Notes under the pieces: generated by a model
The model's input: the letters and a program-made list of their open reading frames with translations, nothing else
What the model was told of the DNA's origin: nothing
The model's database searches: none
Shown: in pieces, positions 1 through 13,164 of the stretch
Layout: each line of letters starts with the position of its first letter
Position numbering within the stretch: position 1 is the stretch's first letter
Made by a program: the position numbers and the translations under genes
Assembly: GCA_030544235.1 (NCBI GenBank)
Contig: CM060461.1
Span: 4,267,449 to 4,331,448 of the forward strand
Reading direction: 5' to 3'
Length of the DNA: 64,000 bases
Source of the DNA: Lepturacanthus savala
Taxonomy: Eukaryota > Chordata > Actinopteri > Scombriformes > Trichiuridae

Positions 1-484
<484 letters not shown>

Positions 485-528
485 CCCCCCCTCTCCGCCC
501 TGCTGGGGGAGTGTCCTCCCTCCTCCAG

Positions 529-535
529 TTTAAAA
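529..535 (+). promoter_or_regulatory. possible TATA-like box of fzd8
   Basis: The motif TTTAAAA follows a C-rich stretch and lies about 255 bp before the fzd8 start codon. A transcription start about 30 bp downstream would give a 5' leader of roughly 230 nt. This is inferred from position and motif only. Confidence 0.35.
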
Positions 536-790
536 CCCAGCGCACCCTCCGCGCACGGAGCACGCAGAGACTCCCGGAGCTGCACCGACACAAAGAGCCG
601 CAGCTCGCCAGTGAAACGCTGTGTGAAAGTGACGCGCTGCTGCTGCTGGAATATAACGTTACGCGCACGGAGAGCAGCCAGTCTGCTGTGTAGCATGAGT
701 TACTGATCGGACCTGCGGCTTACTTGCAACGCGCAAGTTCGCTGGCACTTTTTTCGAAAGGGGACTAATCGCGCACAGAAAAAATCAACG

Positions 791-2539
791 ATGGAGCGGA
801 GCATCCCCGGCTGGCGCGCGCTGCTGTTCGCCCTCGCCCTGCACGCAGCGGGCTGCATGGCGGCCAAGGAGCTCCAGTGCCAAGAGATCTCCGTCCCTCT
901 GTGCAAAGGCATAGGCTACAACTACACCTACATGCCCAACCAGTTCAACCACGACACGCAGGACGAGGCGGGCCTGGAGGTGCACCAGTTCTGGCCGCTG
1001 GTGGAGATAAAGTGCTCCCCGGACCTGCGCTTCTTCCTGTGCAGCATGTACACCCCGATTTGCCTGGAGGACTACAAGAAGCCGCTGCCGCCGTGCAGGA
1101 GCGTGTGCGAACGGGCCAAAGCCGGCTGCGCGCCGCTCATGCGGCAGTACGGCTTCCCGTGGCCGGACCGGATGAAGTGCGACCTGCTGCCGGAGCAGGG
1201 CCACCAGGACATGCTGTGCATGGACTACAACCAGAGCCAGACCACCACCGCCTCGCCGGTGGTGGCCAAGCCGACCAACCGGCCCCTGAAGCCGTACAAC
1301 CCGCGGAAGAAGAGCGGCTACGGCCGCGGCATCCCCGGGAAGCACAAGCCGGCCGCGTCCCCCTGCGAGACCGGCTGCTTCTGCCGCGCGCCCATGGTGC
1401 CGGTGAGCAGCGACAGCCACCCGCTGCACAACCGCGTCAAGACGGGGCAGATCCTCAACTGCGCCGTGCCGTGCCACAACCCCTACTTCACCCAGGAGGA
1501 GAGGACGTTCACCGCCTTCTGGATCGGACTCTGGTCCGTCCTGTGCTTCATCTCCACCTTCGCGACCGTGGCGACTTTCCTGATCGACATGGAGCGGTTC
1601 AAGTACCCGGAGCGACCCATCATCTTCCTGTCCGCCTGCTACATGTTCGTGTCGGTGGGCTACATCGTCCGGCTGATCGCGGGACACGAGGAGGTGGCCT
1701 GTAACCGGGAGAGCGGAGCGGAGCACATCCACTACGAGACCACGGGTCCCGCGCTCTGCACCATCGTCTTCCTGCTCATCTACTTCTTCGGCATGGCCAG
1801 CTCCATCTGGTGGGTCATCCTGTCCCTCACCTGGTTTCTCGCCGCGGGGATGAAGTGGGGGAACGAGGCCATCGCCAGTTACGCGCAGTACTTCCACCTG
1901 GCCGCCTGGCTCATTCCCAGCATGAAGTCCATCGCGGTGCTGGCCCTGAGCTCCGTGGACGGGGACTCCGTGGCCGGGATCTGCTACGTGGGGAACCAGA
2001 ACCTGGACAACCTGCGGGGCTTCGTGCTGGCGCCGCTGGTTATCTACCTGTTCATCGGCACCATGTTCCTGTTGGCCGGCTTCGTGTCTCTGTTCCGGAT
2101 CAGGAGCGTTATCAAACAAGGGGGGACCAAGACAGACAAGCTGGAGCGGTTGATGATCCGGATCGGCGTGTTCACGGTGTTATACACCGTTCCGGCCACC
2201 GTCATAGTGGCCTGTTACTTTTACGAGCAGCACAACAGGCAGACTTGGGAAATTACGCACAACTGCACGTGCATGGCGGACCCGAACAGGCAGAGGCCGG
2301 ACTATGCCGTGTTCATGCTCAAATACTTTATGTGCCTCCTGGTGGGCATCACCTCGGGAGCCTGGATCTGGTCCGGGAAAACCTTGGACTCCTGGAGGAC
2401 TTTCTGCACGCGGTGCTGCTGGGGGAGTAAAGCCTCCGCCGGCTCCATGTACAGCGACGTGAGCACTGGTCTGACGTGGAGGTCCGGGACCGCCAGCTCC
2501 GTGTCCTGCCCCAAACAGATGCCGCTGTCCCGGGTCTAG
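791..2539 (+). CDS. fzd8: Frizzled-8 Wnt receptor
   Basis: Single-exon seven-pass Wnt receptor of 582 residues at the plasma membrane. Seen in order: a signal peptide (about 1-24); a cysteine-rich Wnt-binding domain with ten cysteines from C30 to C143 and an N-glycosylation site at N44; a basic linker; seven membrane segments (about 241-528); the Dishevelled-binding KTxxxW motif as KTLDSW at 530-535; and a C-terminal class I PDZ ligand ending LSRV. The cysteine-rich domain carries Fzd8-type residues (LCKGIGYNYTYMPNQ, ICLEDYKKPLPPC) rather than Fzd5-type. It lacks the long Gly/Pro inserts of the 694-residue human protein as I recall it. GC-rich coding sequence produces long antisense frames, which are shadows. 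The neighbouring gjd4, ccny and crem support fzd8. I cannot tell which teleost duplicate (a or b) it is. Confidence 0.96.
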   Translation: MERSIPGWRALLFALALHAAGCMAAKELQCQEISVPLCKGIGYNYTYMPNQFNHDTQDEAGLEVHQFWPLVEIKCSPDLRFFLCSMYTPICLEDYKKPLPPCRSVCERAKAGCAPLMRQYGFPWPDRMKCDLLPEQGHQDMLCMDYNQSQTTTASPVVAKPTNRPLKPYNPRKKSGYGRGIPGKHKPAASPCETGCFCRAPMVPVSSDSHPLHNRVKTGQILNCAVPCHNPYFTQEERTFTAFWIGLWSVLCFISTFATVATFLIDMERFKYPERPIIFLSACYMFVSVGYIVRLIAGHEEVACNRESGAEHIHYETTGPALCTIVFLLIYFFGMASSIWWVILSLTWFLAAGMKWGNEAIASYAQYFHLAAWLIPSMKSIAVLALSSVDGDSVAGICYVGNQNLDNLRGFVLAPLVIYLFIGTMFLLAGFVSLFRIRSVIKQGGTKTDKLERLMIRIGVFTVLYTVPATVIVACYFYEQHNRQTWEITHNCTCMADPNRQRPDYAVFMLKYFMCLLVGITSGAWIWSGKTLDSWRTFCTRCCWGSKASAGSMYSDVSTGLTWRSGTASSVSCPKQMPLSRV

Positions 2540-3361
2540 ACAGGCGAGGGTGTCGGATCCTGTCACCTGACACTTATAAAGACTTTAAAAACCAGCGCAT
2601 ATCAGCTTCTTCTGGGACAAAGAGGCGCAATGACTGATTGGAAACAATTGTATTTGGTCGATTTATTCACAGTGAGACACCAAACTGCCAGTTTAGATGA
2701 AGCTTCGGTCCTGAGCACTCCCCGAATGTGAAAATACGTGTTGCATTAACGTCCCAGTCTGCTTTCGAAGTGTTATACGATCAGTTTGGACTTATGGAAA
2801 AAGTCCCTACTTGCATTATCCAAAAGACGTCCGCGGGTTTGAATAGAAGTGGGAGGGAGGGGGAGGGGGGCTAATTGTGTTGGGATTGTCCATCAGCGTG
2901 TTGTAATTAGCACATTAATGAGCGCCTAATGGCTTCTCTTTAAATAATGAGACTTGTCAGCAGCAGAACAATGTACCTGGCACGAAGAATGCAGAGTCTT
3001 ATCTTAGCTTAATTGAATGCGCACAGCTGACAGATCCCCCCGTCGATAGGTTACTCTATAGGCGAGGCTCCTCTGCTGCTTCTTGTAAAACTGTAAAGAA
3101 AAAACCGCCGTGTCTTAAACATCACATTCACACAATGAGGCTGCGCCGCTGAGAAGCAGGTCAGAGCTGCGCTGTGTACATTAATCAATGCCTTAATACT
3201 GTCTCATACGGGTTGCATTAGCGCGTAAAATGTATTTATATAATTATTTGTGCACATACATTGTACATTTTGTATATTAAATTTTACGAGATTGTAAATA
3301 TGTATAATTTTCACTTTGATAGAAGATTTTTATTTTGAGAATAAAACAACTTTTATTGAAT
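2540..3361 (+). other. fzd8 3' untranslated region
   Basis: Non-coding sequence after the stop codon, ending at a clear AATAAA. About 2866-3040 is rich in TAAT/ATTA cores and looks less AT-random than its surroundings, so it may be a conserved element. There is no intron signal and no other gene. Confidence 0.6.
3340..3345 (+). terminator. polyadenylation signal of fzd8
   Basis: AATAAA lies 800 bp after the fzd8 stop, within an AT-rich stretch. It is the first well-placed canonical signal; cleavage is expected near 3360. Confidence 0.6.
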
Positions 3362-3582
3362 TTTTACTATGCGTCCTGGTCACTCGACAAAGCTGTTCAC
3401 TTTTTTTCGTGGGTATTTGAAACTTGTGTTATGAAGTTGTTCTAAAATACTAATTAAATATTGAGGCTGATGTGGCACAATACAGCAAACGTCGCTGTGT
3501 TGTGCGTAAAGGCTAAATTGTGGCACGTATACTGCAGAAATTTACCTGAGAGTTGTAATTTTTATTTGAGTGCCGCATAAAG

Positions 3583-5057
<1,475 letters not shown>

Positions 5058-5058
5058 A

Positions 5059-5504
5059 CAGTGGTTCCCCATTTTTTTGGCGTGTGACCCCTTAAAATAA
5101 AGCAAGATAATGCAAGAATGAAGCATTGTCCATTATTACCTTGATTCATCAATTAATCAGTTTTTCCATAAAATGTATATATATCTTAAAGTTTTAAATG
5201 TCTGACTGACTCCAGAATCAAATATAATCAGTTAATCATCATGTTCCATAAACAGTTTAAATGATATAATGATATGATGAAATTGATATCATGAATGATA
5301 TAATATATGAATCATCTAACTTTGCAGCTTTAGAAAGACTCATTTTGTTTTCACTTAAAGCTGGTTGAGGAGGTTAAATACAGAAATAAACAAGAAATAA
5401 AGAAATTACAATAAAGCTTGATAAAAATTTAACATTTTTTTGTGTTCAATCATCTCGTGACCTCTTTAAGTAATCCAGTGACTCCCAGGTTTGGAACCAC
5501 TGAT
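5059..5504. mobile_element. hAT-type non-autonomous element (MITE)
   Basis: About 445 bp bounded by inverted ends: CAGTGGTTCC on the left and GGAACCACTG on the right. This is the usual CAGTGGTTC terminal motif of hAT (Charlie-like) elements. The interior is AT-rich without a transposase frame. The flanking 8-mers match only partly, so the target duplication has decayed or the ends are off by a few bases. Confidence 0.65.
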
Positions 5505-5665
5505 TTGACAAGTCCAAGACTGATTTATTTATGTTTTTTGTACTTTGACAAGTGACAAATTTGTCTCTGCCAATATTTGCATCAGTCAAGTAAAGACACA
5601 GCAGGTCCTGTTTGCTCAGTCCAGTGGGAACAAATTGCTTGTTAACCTCCAGACAACATGGCTTC

Positions 5666-6779
<1,114 letters not shown>

Positions 6780-6780
<1 letters not shown>

Positions 6781-7325
6781 TTAGATGAAATAATCAGATC
6801 CTCCATGTAAGTAAAATGAGAAATACAGCTGTCAAAAACTACTCAATAACAAGTAAAATTCCTGCATTGAAAAAGACACTGCTACTATATTATCAGCAAA
6901 ATGTACTTAAAGTATCAAGTGAAAGTAATGTGTTATATTATTATAGTTTATTATACTATTGTCTTAATCACTAAATACATGTGAGAATATTTTAATGTTT
7001 TAACGTATCAGTGTGGAGCTAATTTGAGATAGATCAATAGAAAACGTACTGCATCATCATAGTTGTTCACCCAAAGTTACATAGCATTTTCTGAAAAAAG
7101 AAAAGAGAAACAATTGAATACAATGACATTAATATAATATTAATTCATGTGAAATATTAAAACCTTCATCTGAAAAGTAATGCTGTCAGATAAATGTAGG
7201 GGAGTAGAAAGTAGAATACTGCCCTCTGAAATGTGGTGGAGTGGAAATACTCAAGTAAAATGCCAGTACCTGTAAATTTCACTTTATTTGAGTAAATGTA
7301 CTTAGATATTTTCCACCACTGCTCC
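6780..7325 (-). mobile_element. teleost MITE with TACTCAAGTA/TGGTGGAAA end
   Basis: The right end (about 7230-7325) reads as the reverse complement of a very common fish repeat that begins with a GTGGTGGAAA-like end followed by AAGTACATTTACTC-like sequence. The body contains the family's usual phrases about short 'actcaagtaaa' and 'tccactacatttcag' motifs on the minus strand. The left boundary is approximate. A second copy of the family lies at the right edge of the window. Confidence 0.5.
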
Positions 7326-8069
7326 CTGATGAACTGTTCAGTGAAAAAAAAATCAAAGCAAAGATGAGACGTATAAGCTGCTCTGCCTCTTTTACACAAA
7401 CCCAACACTCCTGGATCAGTCTGCCTTTTTTTTTTTTGCTTCTCTCCGTACGATCCCTCTATCATTAACATCAAAGGAAGACAGAATGGATTTTGTTTTC
7501 CAGGCCACGGCCATCAGGAAGAACCCCCCACCCCATCCCCACCCCCACCTCCACTACAACCAGAGGTGAAGAGAGGATGCTGGGAATCAATATTTCTGAA
7601 GCTGCTTTGACATCTCTCTGCTCTGATGTGCTGTTGTGGTCAAGACAGGAGTTTTTCCCTCCTACTCGTCCGTCCTGCACCCGAGGCAGCCGCAGGTTGA
7701 TGTGTTAACTTCTGCTGCTGAGGAGGAGAAGGAGGATCGATGGGAAGCAGAGGCAGCGTCTCCTGCTCTTCTGCTCTGTATCGACGTCTCAACACAGAAT
7801 CCACACATGAAGCGTTTTGTCTCAGAACGACATATCAACCAGGTAAAGAGAGATATTTTCTCCTGAGAACTTCATCATAGGGGAAAATATGCATAATGGC
7901 ATCTTTAAACAAAAGATGGTTCGGTAGTTAAATGTGTTACACATTTCAAGTTGTTATAGGCTTTTTTTCATTCATTAGAAAATATGATCTTGTTTTTAAA
8001 AGTCATTTAATCATTTCTTTCTTCGATAAAATGTTTTTGTGTGAAATAAATAATGTGAAAAAATAGCTG
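7326..8069. other. intergenic spacer, no gene seen
   Basis: Includes a C-rich run near 7522-7556 and short open frames that I regard as chance. Confidence 0.4.
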
Positions 8070-8161
8070 TGTGTATCCCTGCCTCTCGCTGCAATGCACT
8101 GGGATAGGCTCCAGCAGATCACGTGACCCTAATGAGGAGTAAGCAGGTATATGAGATGAGA
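8070..8161 (+). repeat. 3' fragment of a teleost interspersed repeat (CCTGCGACCCTAATGAGG family)
   Basis: Carries the family's 3' part: 'tatccctgcctctcgc', 'gcactgggataggctcc' and 'gaccctaatgagga'. Fuller copies occur at 29050-29372 and 47847-48190, with reversed copies at 19545-19740 and 40960-41222. Confidence 0.75.
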
Positions 8162-8533
8162 TGTTTTTTTTGTGCTGTGCTGATAGTGTGATAGCATGGC
8201 AAACTTGAACTATTAAAACTGTCCCTCAAGACCTAAATACTATTTTAAAAAGTAATAATTAAAACAGAAACAGAAAATAGATAAAAATGTCTACGTGTGG
8301 GGTCAGTAGAGTAGATGAGTAGAAGCTGCAGGGTTATTTTTGTCAAAAAATAAAAAGTTGCTGCCCTTCTTAACAATGACCACTAGATGGCAGTAAAAGC
8401 AATATTTTCTCAGGTTATGTGTTGTAAACAGAAGAAAATCCAAGACTTAAATCTTCCAAATATAAGTTTGGCCACTCTTTTGCTTTTCATCTTAAATTCG
8501 TGTTAGACATGTTTTTGTTTTGCTTTTGTTTTT

Positions 8534-9497
8534 TCAGGTAAATTGGGCCACTTTTTGGTAAATCGCTTGGGACAATAACACAACACCAAATATGCCATTT
8601 CCATGTACATTCATGATTAATAATGGCTGTTTCTGATCATATTGTGTTGGAATTATGTGATAAAATGTAAGTATTTAGGCCCTATAAATCTTTTGCACAA
8701 GTGGTTTCAGTTAAAATGGGCCATCTAATCGGAAAATGAAAAATTCAAATTCAAAATTAATACATCATCAATTTTAATGTTAAAACACAGATGCTTAGAA
8801 ACACATCATCACATAAAATGCATTAAACAAACTCATATCGCTGCTCTTAAAATAAGAACAGATCAGTTATGCGTTGTACACACACATGCTAGCAAATCTA
8901 TGTATACAGGCTAAGCTACCAAGCTAAACTATCACTACACAAAAACTAGCGTCCAGTCATGTGTAAAAAGCTAAGTTAGACAAACACAGCAACAGTAGTG
9001 ACTACTCTGAGTTGCAATAATTTCATATGACAGTCAACATACTGTACATGTTTATGTGAACCAAATGTCACACACATTTGTGAATGTGGGTTCAGCCCAT
9101 TTTAGCTGAAACCATGTGGTCCATTTTTCTTTAGGGGTTAAGGTAAAGTGAGCCACCAAAATGAACATCACTTTTCCAAAAATGTATGTTAAACTAATAG
9201 CATGATTTCTGATGGATGACATCAAGACAGATGTCATGCATAGTTTTTCTATGTGCAGGTTTGTTTTTAATAGATTTGTTAGTTAGATTTGTCATGCCAG
9301 CCTACTTACCATGCACATTTCTGGTTCAGTCTAGAATTGAAGTATTGTCTCACCCACCATAGAAACCATAAACTAATCAAATCACCTGTTTCTTGTCAAG
9401 CACGGTTAAGTGACCAGTTTGAAATTCTTTGTAGTCATTGGCTCTAATTTCCGGCAGAACTGGAAACCCTTCACCATAAATGGCCCATTTTACCTGA
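8534..9497. mobile_element. DNA-transposon-like element with 17-bp inverted ends
   Basis: The left end TCAGGTAAATTGGGCCA and the reverse complement of the right end TCAGGTAAAATGGGCCA differ at one base. The 964 bp between them contain repeated 'gggcca/gtgagccac' phrases and no transposase frame. Part of the body (about 9060-9350) recurs in opposite orientation at 52.80-53.12 kb, showing it is interspersed. I cannot assign a superfamily. Confidence 0.6.
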
Positions 9498-10040
9498 TAT
9501 CACCCTACGTTTTAAAGGGCTGGTGCAAGCAAAATGCTCCCACATTAATCAGACAGTGTTTTTGCTGTGATCAAATGGGTTCTCCTGTTTTCATGGTTTT
9601 CTATCTGTCAGGCTTTAGTTGATGCTGTGTAGTGTACAGGGGAGACAACAGATCCTCTGTGGGCTGCTTTGAGTGTCTTTCCTTCATTTTTTAATCCTTT
9701 CGTCCGACCCAGGACCTTTAAAACAACGCTAGCCAAAGTGTTTCTGTGTGAGTCTTAGTGCCTCTGTGTCAGCAACAACAGACTCATACTACATTCTAGG
9801 AGACACTGTTTTGCAGGTTTGCTTGTTCAACCTCTTGACCCCCATGACACACAGTACCCTCCTTTCTCTGGGAGGCCGGCTGACTGCTGCTAATGTTGCT
9901 GCACGTCTTCGATGCCACAAATACCACAGCAGAGGAAGAATGAGAGGGGTCCGAGGCATGTGTTTAGGGTCATGGATACACTGCAGGTTGTGTGTTTCAG
10001 GGGTTGTGTTACAGCATTTATAGTTTAGAGGTGTACAATG
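9498..10040. other. intergenic spacer, no gene seen
   Basis: Short open frames only, without recognisable protein similarity. Confidence 0.4.
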
Positions 10041-10049
10041 AGTGCACCA

Positions 10050-10400
10050 AAGATTACTGCTTACTACTCACTGTTTTTAATAAATTCAGAGCTGAAAGCT
10101 TTTCTGTTTGCTGCTGCCTATTGCTGATGTCATTTAAATTATGTTTCACCGCACTATAACTTTGTTTTTGTTTTATTTTTAATTTTTGATTTCCTCCTTT
10201 TATTCAACTGTTCTTAAATTATAATTTGCTTGTTTTTGTTTTTAATTTCAATTTTTTTATCTTATTTAATTTTAATACATTTTTAATTTCTGAATTTTTC
10301 TTATTTTTTCTTTAATCTAATTTGTGATTTTCCCCTTTTTAATATGTTATCTAAAGCACTTTGTATTACCTTGTTGTTCAAATGTGCTATACTAAACTTG
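10050..10400 (+). mobile_element. 3' tail fragment of a non-LTR retrotransposon (LINE)
   Basis: 'agctgaaagcttttctgttt' followed by a T-rich stretch and 'ctaaagcactttgta..aatgtgctata' resembles the last ORF2 codons and 3' UTR of L2-like fish LINEs. The same tail phrase occurs at the end of the fragment at 18757-19275. Confidence 0.5.
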
Positions 10401-11033
10401 ATGGCAAACAGTTGATCAAAAAGTGCAACAAAAAATATCAAGGGGTTATCAAAAAAACGTGTTACTTATTAGGAGATTTGTTATCCGCATCAGGCTAAAT
10501 AAGTCTATTACATATGTGGAGAGAACATATTTGTATTTTCTTAAATTATCCATCTCTTTGTGGAGCAAGTGGAAGAACTTTGCTTGTATGTTGATTTTGT
10601 ATGATGGAAGCAAAGAGGTTGATCCTTATCCGAACAGGTTGACTTACATCGGGTCATATCTGGGTTGTCCAGCAATCACATGTGAGGTCAGAGTTCAGAG
10701 GTCAGAGGTCAGTCAATGTGGCTGCCAGGGCTCAGTAATCCAGATGACAGCTGAGCGCTGTAACCGCTGCTTCGTCAAGGTCAGCCCGTTTGTTTTCAGA
10801 ATGACTCATTGTCTCATAAGAAAACAGAAACAGCTCAGGCCACTGTGAAGAAGTCAAACAATGTCAATCATTTGGCTTTATTACACAAGACATTTGAGAT
10901 GAAACGCATTTTGTTTTATTTTTTTATTTATTCACAAGATCTGTCATCAGTGTTGCTGTTATCTTGTATTAAGATCCATCATTTTATTCATTCAAGCATG
11001 CAACAAGAAAAGCAACACATTAATTTTGAAGCA
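10401..11033. other. intergenic spacer, no gene seen
   Basis: Contains a 141-codon open frame (10423-10848) with no recognisable domain, a methionine start without context, and AT-rich composition typical of chance frames. Confidence 0.4.
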
Positions 11034-12219
11034 CACTGTAAAAAAAACAACTTGTATTTTTTGGCCTAAAACCGTTATTTAAGTTGGCAAAACTTACAAT
11101 TTGTAATTATTGACATTTAGGGCAATAATGTAAGTTAACCCAACAAAGCAAGCCAGTTGTATGTTCCAGAACAAGTTGGTGAGTTGGTGTTACTTTTATC
11201 TTTACGTTGGGATTCGAAACAAGGGACAATAGTTCTGCCAACTCTTATTCATTTGTTGTGAAATGCAGGAAAGCCAACTTTCTGAGTTGATGCTTGAAGT
11301 CTCATTGTGGCTCCTTCCTTGAGCTAGAGTGTACACACAGGTAAGTTCTAACCAACTTTTAATTAAACAAAATTAAATGATACAGCAGTTTTATTGAGTT
11401 TTTTTGTTTGGTAACTTATGTTGTACATAGGCGCCATACACATTTTCAATATTTATTCACAAACAGCTTTTCACTCTTTAGCTAAAGCTAGCGGATAATG
11501 GCTAACTGATGGTAACGGTGCTTCATCAGTTAGGCAGGGATACACCTCAGTTAGCTTGCATGCACATACACATGCTGCATACCCAGAGAAAGCTTAGAAT
11601 CTCCGCTACACGCTCATGTACACGCTACACGCTACACGCTCATTCCTATGATTAATCAACCCAGTCATAACACAGAGCGCACTAACAATGCCACTAGCAG
11701 CAATAGCTGCTATCATGTTAGCACCGTTTCATAGCCTCCATTAGCAAGCTGAGGTTTCACTGATTCGTGCTGTTAATTGAGTTTTATGAATGATTACATC
11801 AGGCTGAGTTTATCAAATAAAATCCATGTTTTAAGTATTAGAATAATAAGATCTTGAATGAATTCGTATCAGAGTTAATATCATTATAGTGTAGAATAGA
11901 AAAATACATTATTTATTCCTAGGAGGGAAATTCACTAAGCTTAGTGGCAGGAAAGACTAATTCACCTGCATCAAATATTTTGTTGGAAATATACTGAGAT
12001 GTAACTGCTTTAATTGGCCAATATGTTTTATACTGACCACTGACTTTCTTAAGCTCAGCTGTTGAGTAGTGTTGAAAATTAATGTTAGTTGTAATTCATC
12101 TTATTGCAGTAAAATATATTAAAAGTTTAAAAATGCACAGAATATTATATTGTCAGTCTTGTCAACTAGTGTCCAGTTAACATTGTCATCAAATTGATAA
12201 AATGTTCAAATTTGCCAAC

Positions 12220-12676
12220 AGATGATGGCATGCCAGTTTGATAGCCACAGTCTTTTCAAGCCAATGTTACACGTGGAGAAAGTAACTGACATTAAAACTA
12301 CTTTTGGATGCAGCCCTGCGCACAGTGATTACAAGAAAGTACCCACATCTTGAAACTGTGTTCCTTTCTAAAGACATTTATTTTCATGGGATCCGATATG
12401 TAGAAGGTATGATTCTTTCATCTGGACACTGCAGTGGACTGCCAGAATTCTATAAAATTGTGACCATAGTAGTTGACCCTGGAAAAAGTTGCCTTTGTTG
12501 GCAAAAAGCTCACATTTTGGTACCTAGAACATTATAGGTCTTTTGAACTTGTAGAGAGCATCTATGCAGACATTGAGATTTTTGATCCTCAGGCTCTCAA
12601 CGACCATCATCCATTGGTTGCCTACACAGTGGGAGGGAAGGTCCTGGTGACTCCAAAAGTGTGCCTGCTCCATTGA
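12220..12676 (+). pseudogene. fragment of a multicopy fish hypothetical protein, frameshifted
   Basis: Reads as a domain I recall from repeated teleost predictions found together with SAMD3-like genes: '..RKYPHLETVFLSKDI..', then '..GLPEFYKIV..', then after a frame change near 12480 '..KKLTFWYLEHYRSFELV..' and '..HHPLVAYTVGGKVLVTPK'. At least two frameshifts (near 12300 and 12480) break it, followed by a stop at 12674-12676. Its function is unknown. It lies inside the CACTG-ended element, 0.5 kb before the SAMD3-like remnant and on the same strand, and may be the upstream exon of that gene. Confidence 0.6.
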
Positions 12677-13164
12677 AGTGACACAGTATGGTGAGTGAAC
12701 TCTGATCACACATTATAGGCAGAACTCTATTGTTCTCACTAAAATTTCCAACTTTCTCCAGTTTTTATCTGTGTTCAGAGTTCATTGTTGGATTGTGTAT
12801 GCTGCAGGTTTGATCTGCTTGTTAGAAGAACATATCTCATTTATTAGCTGTCATTTTTTTGCTGTCAAGTTTTTTGTGTTTCTGTTAGTTTGTGTTTTCT
12901 CTTCTGAGTTGCTTTTATGATTTGTTTCATCCATGTCTTGTTTCATCTGTGTCCTTGTTGCAGTCACATTTTATTTGGTTTGGTTTGGTTTTCAGTTGAT
13001 TTGATTTGCTTATTGGAAGCACATATCTCATTTATTATAATGATGTTTTGCAGGTAGAACACAAGACTTGTTTATGAATTTAACTTTCAAGAAATTGTCT
13101 TAAAAATCTCTGCAACTTAACCCCTCTGATTTTGTCCTTATTTCTTGTAACACAGGCTGGATTA

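Noticed and set aside
785..2119. 444-codon open frame antisense to fzd8, with further frames of 206-275 codons on the sense strand
   Set aside because: Shadows of GC-rich fzd8 codons; Arg/Pro/His/Val-rich translations with no family resemblance.
791..2539. Call as fzd5
   Set aside because: The CRD residues and the C-terminus fit Fzd8, and the neighbours gjd4, ccny and crem are those of FZD8.
10423..10848. 141-codon plus-strand frame in the spacer
   Set aside because: AT-rich chance frame without a recognisable domain.
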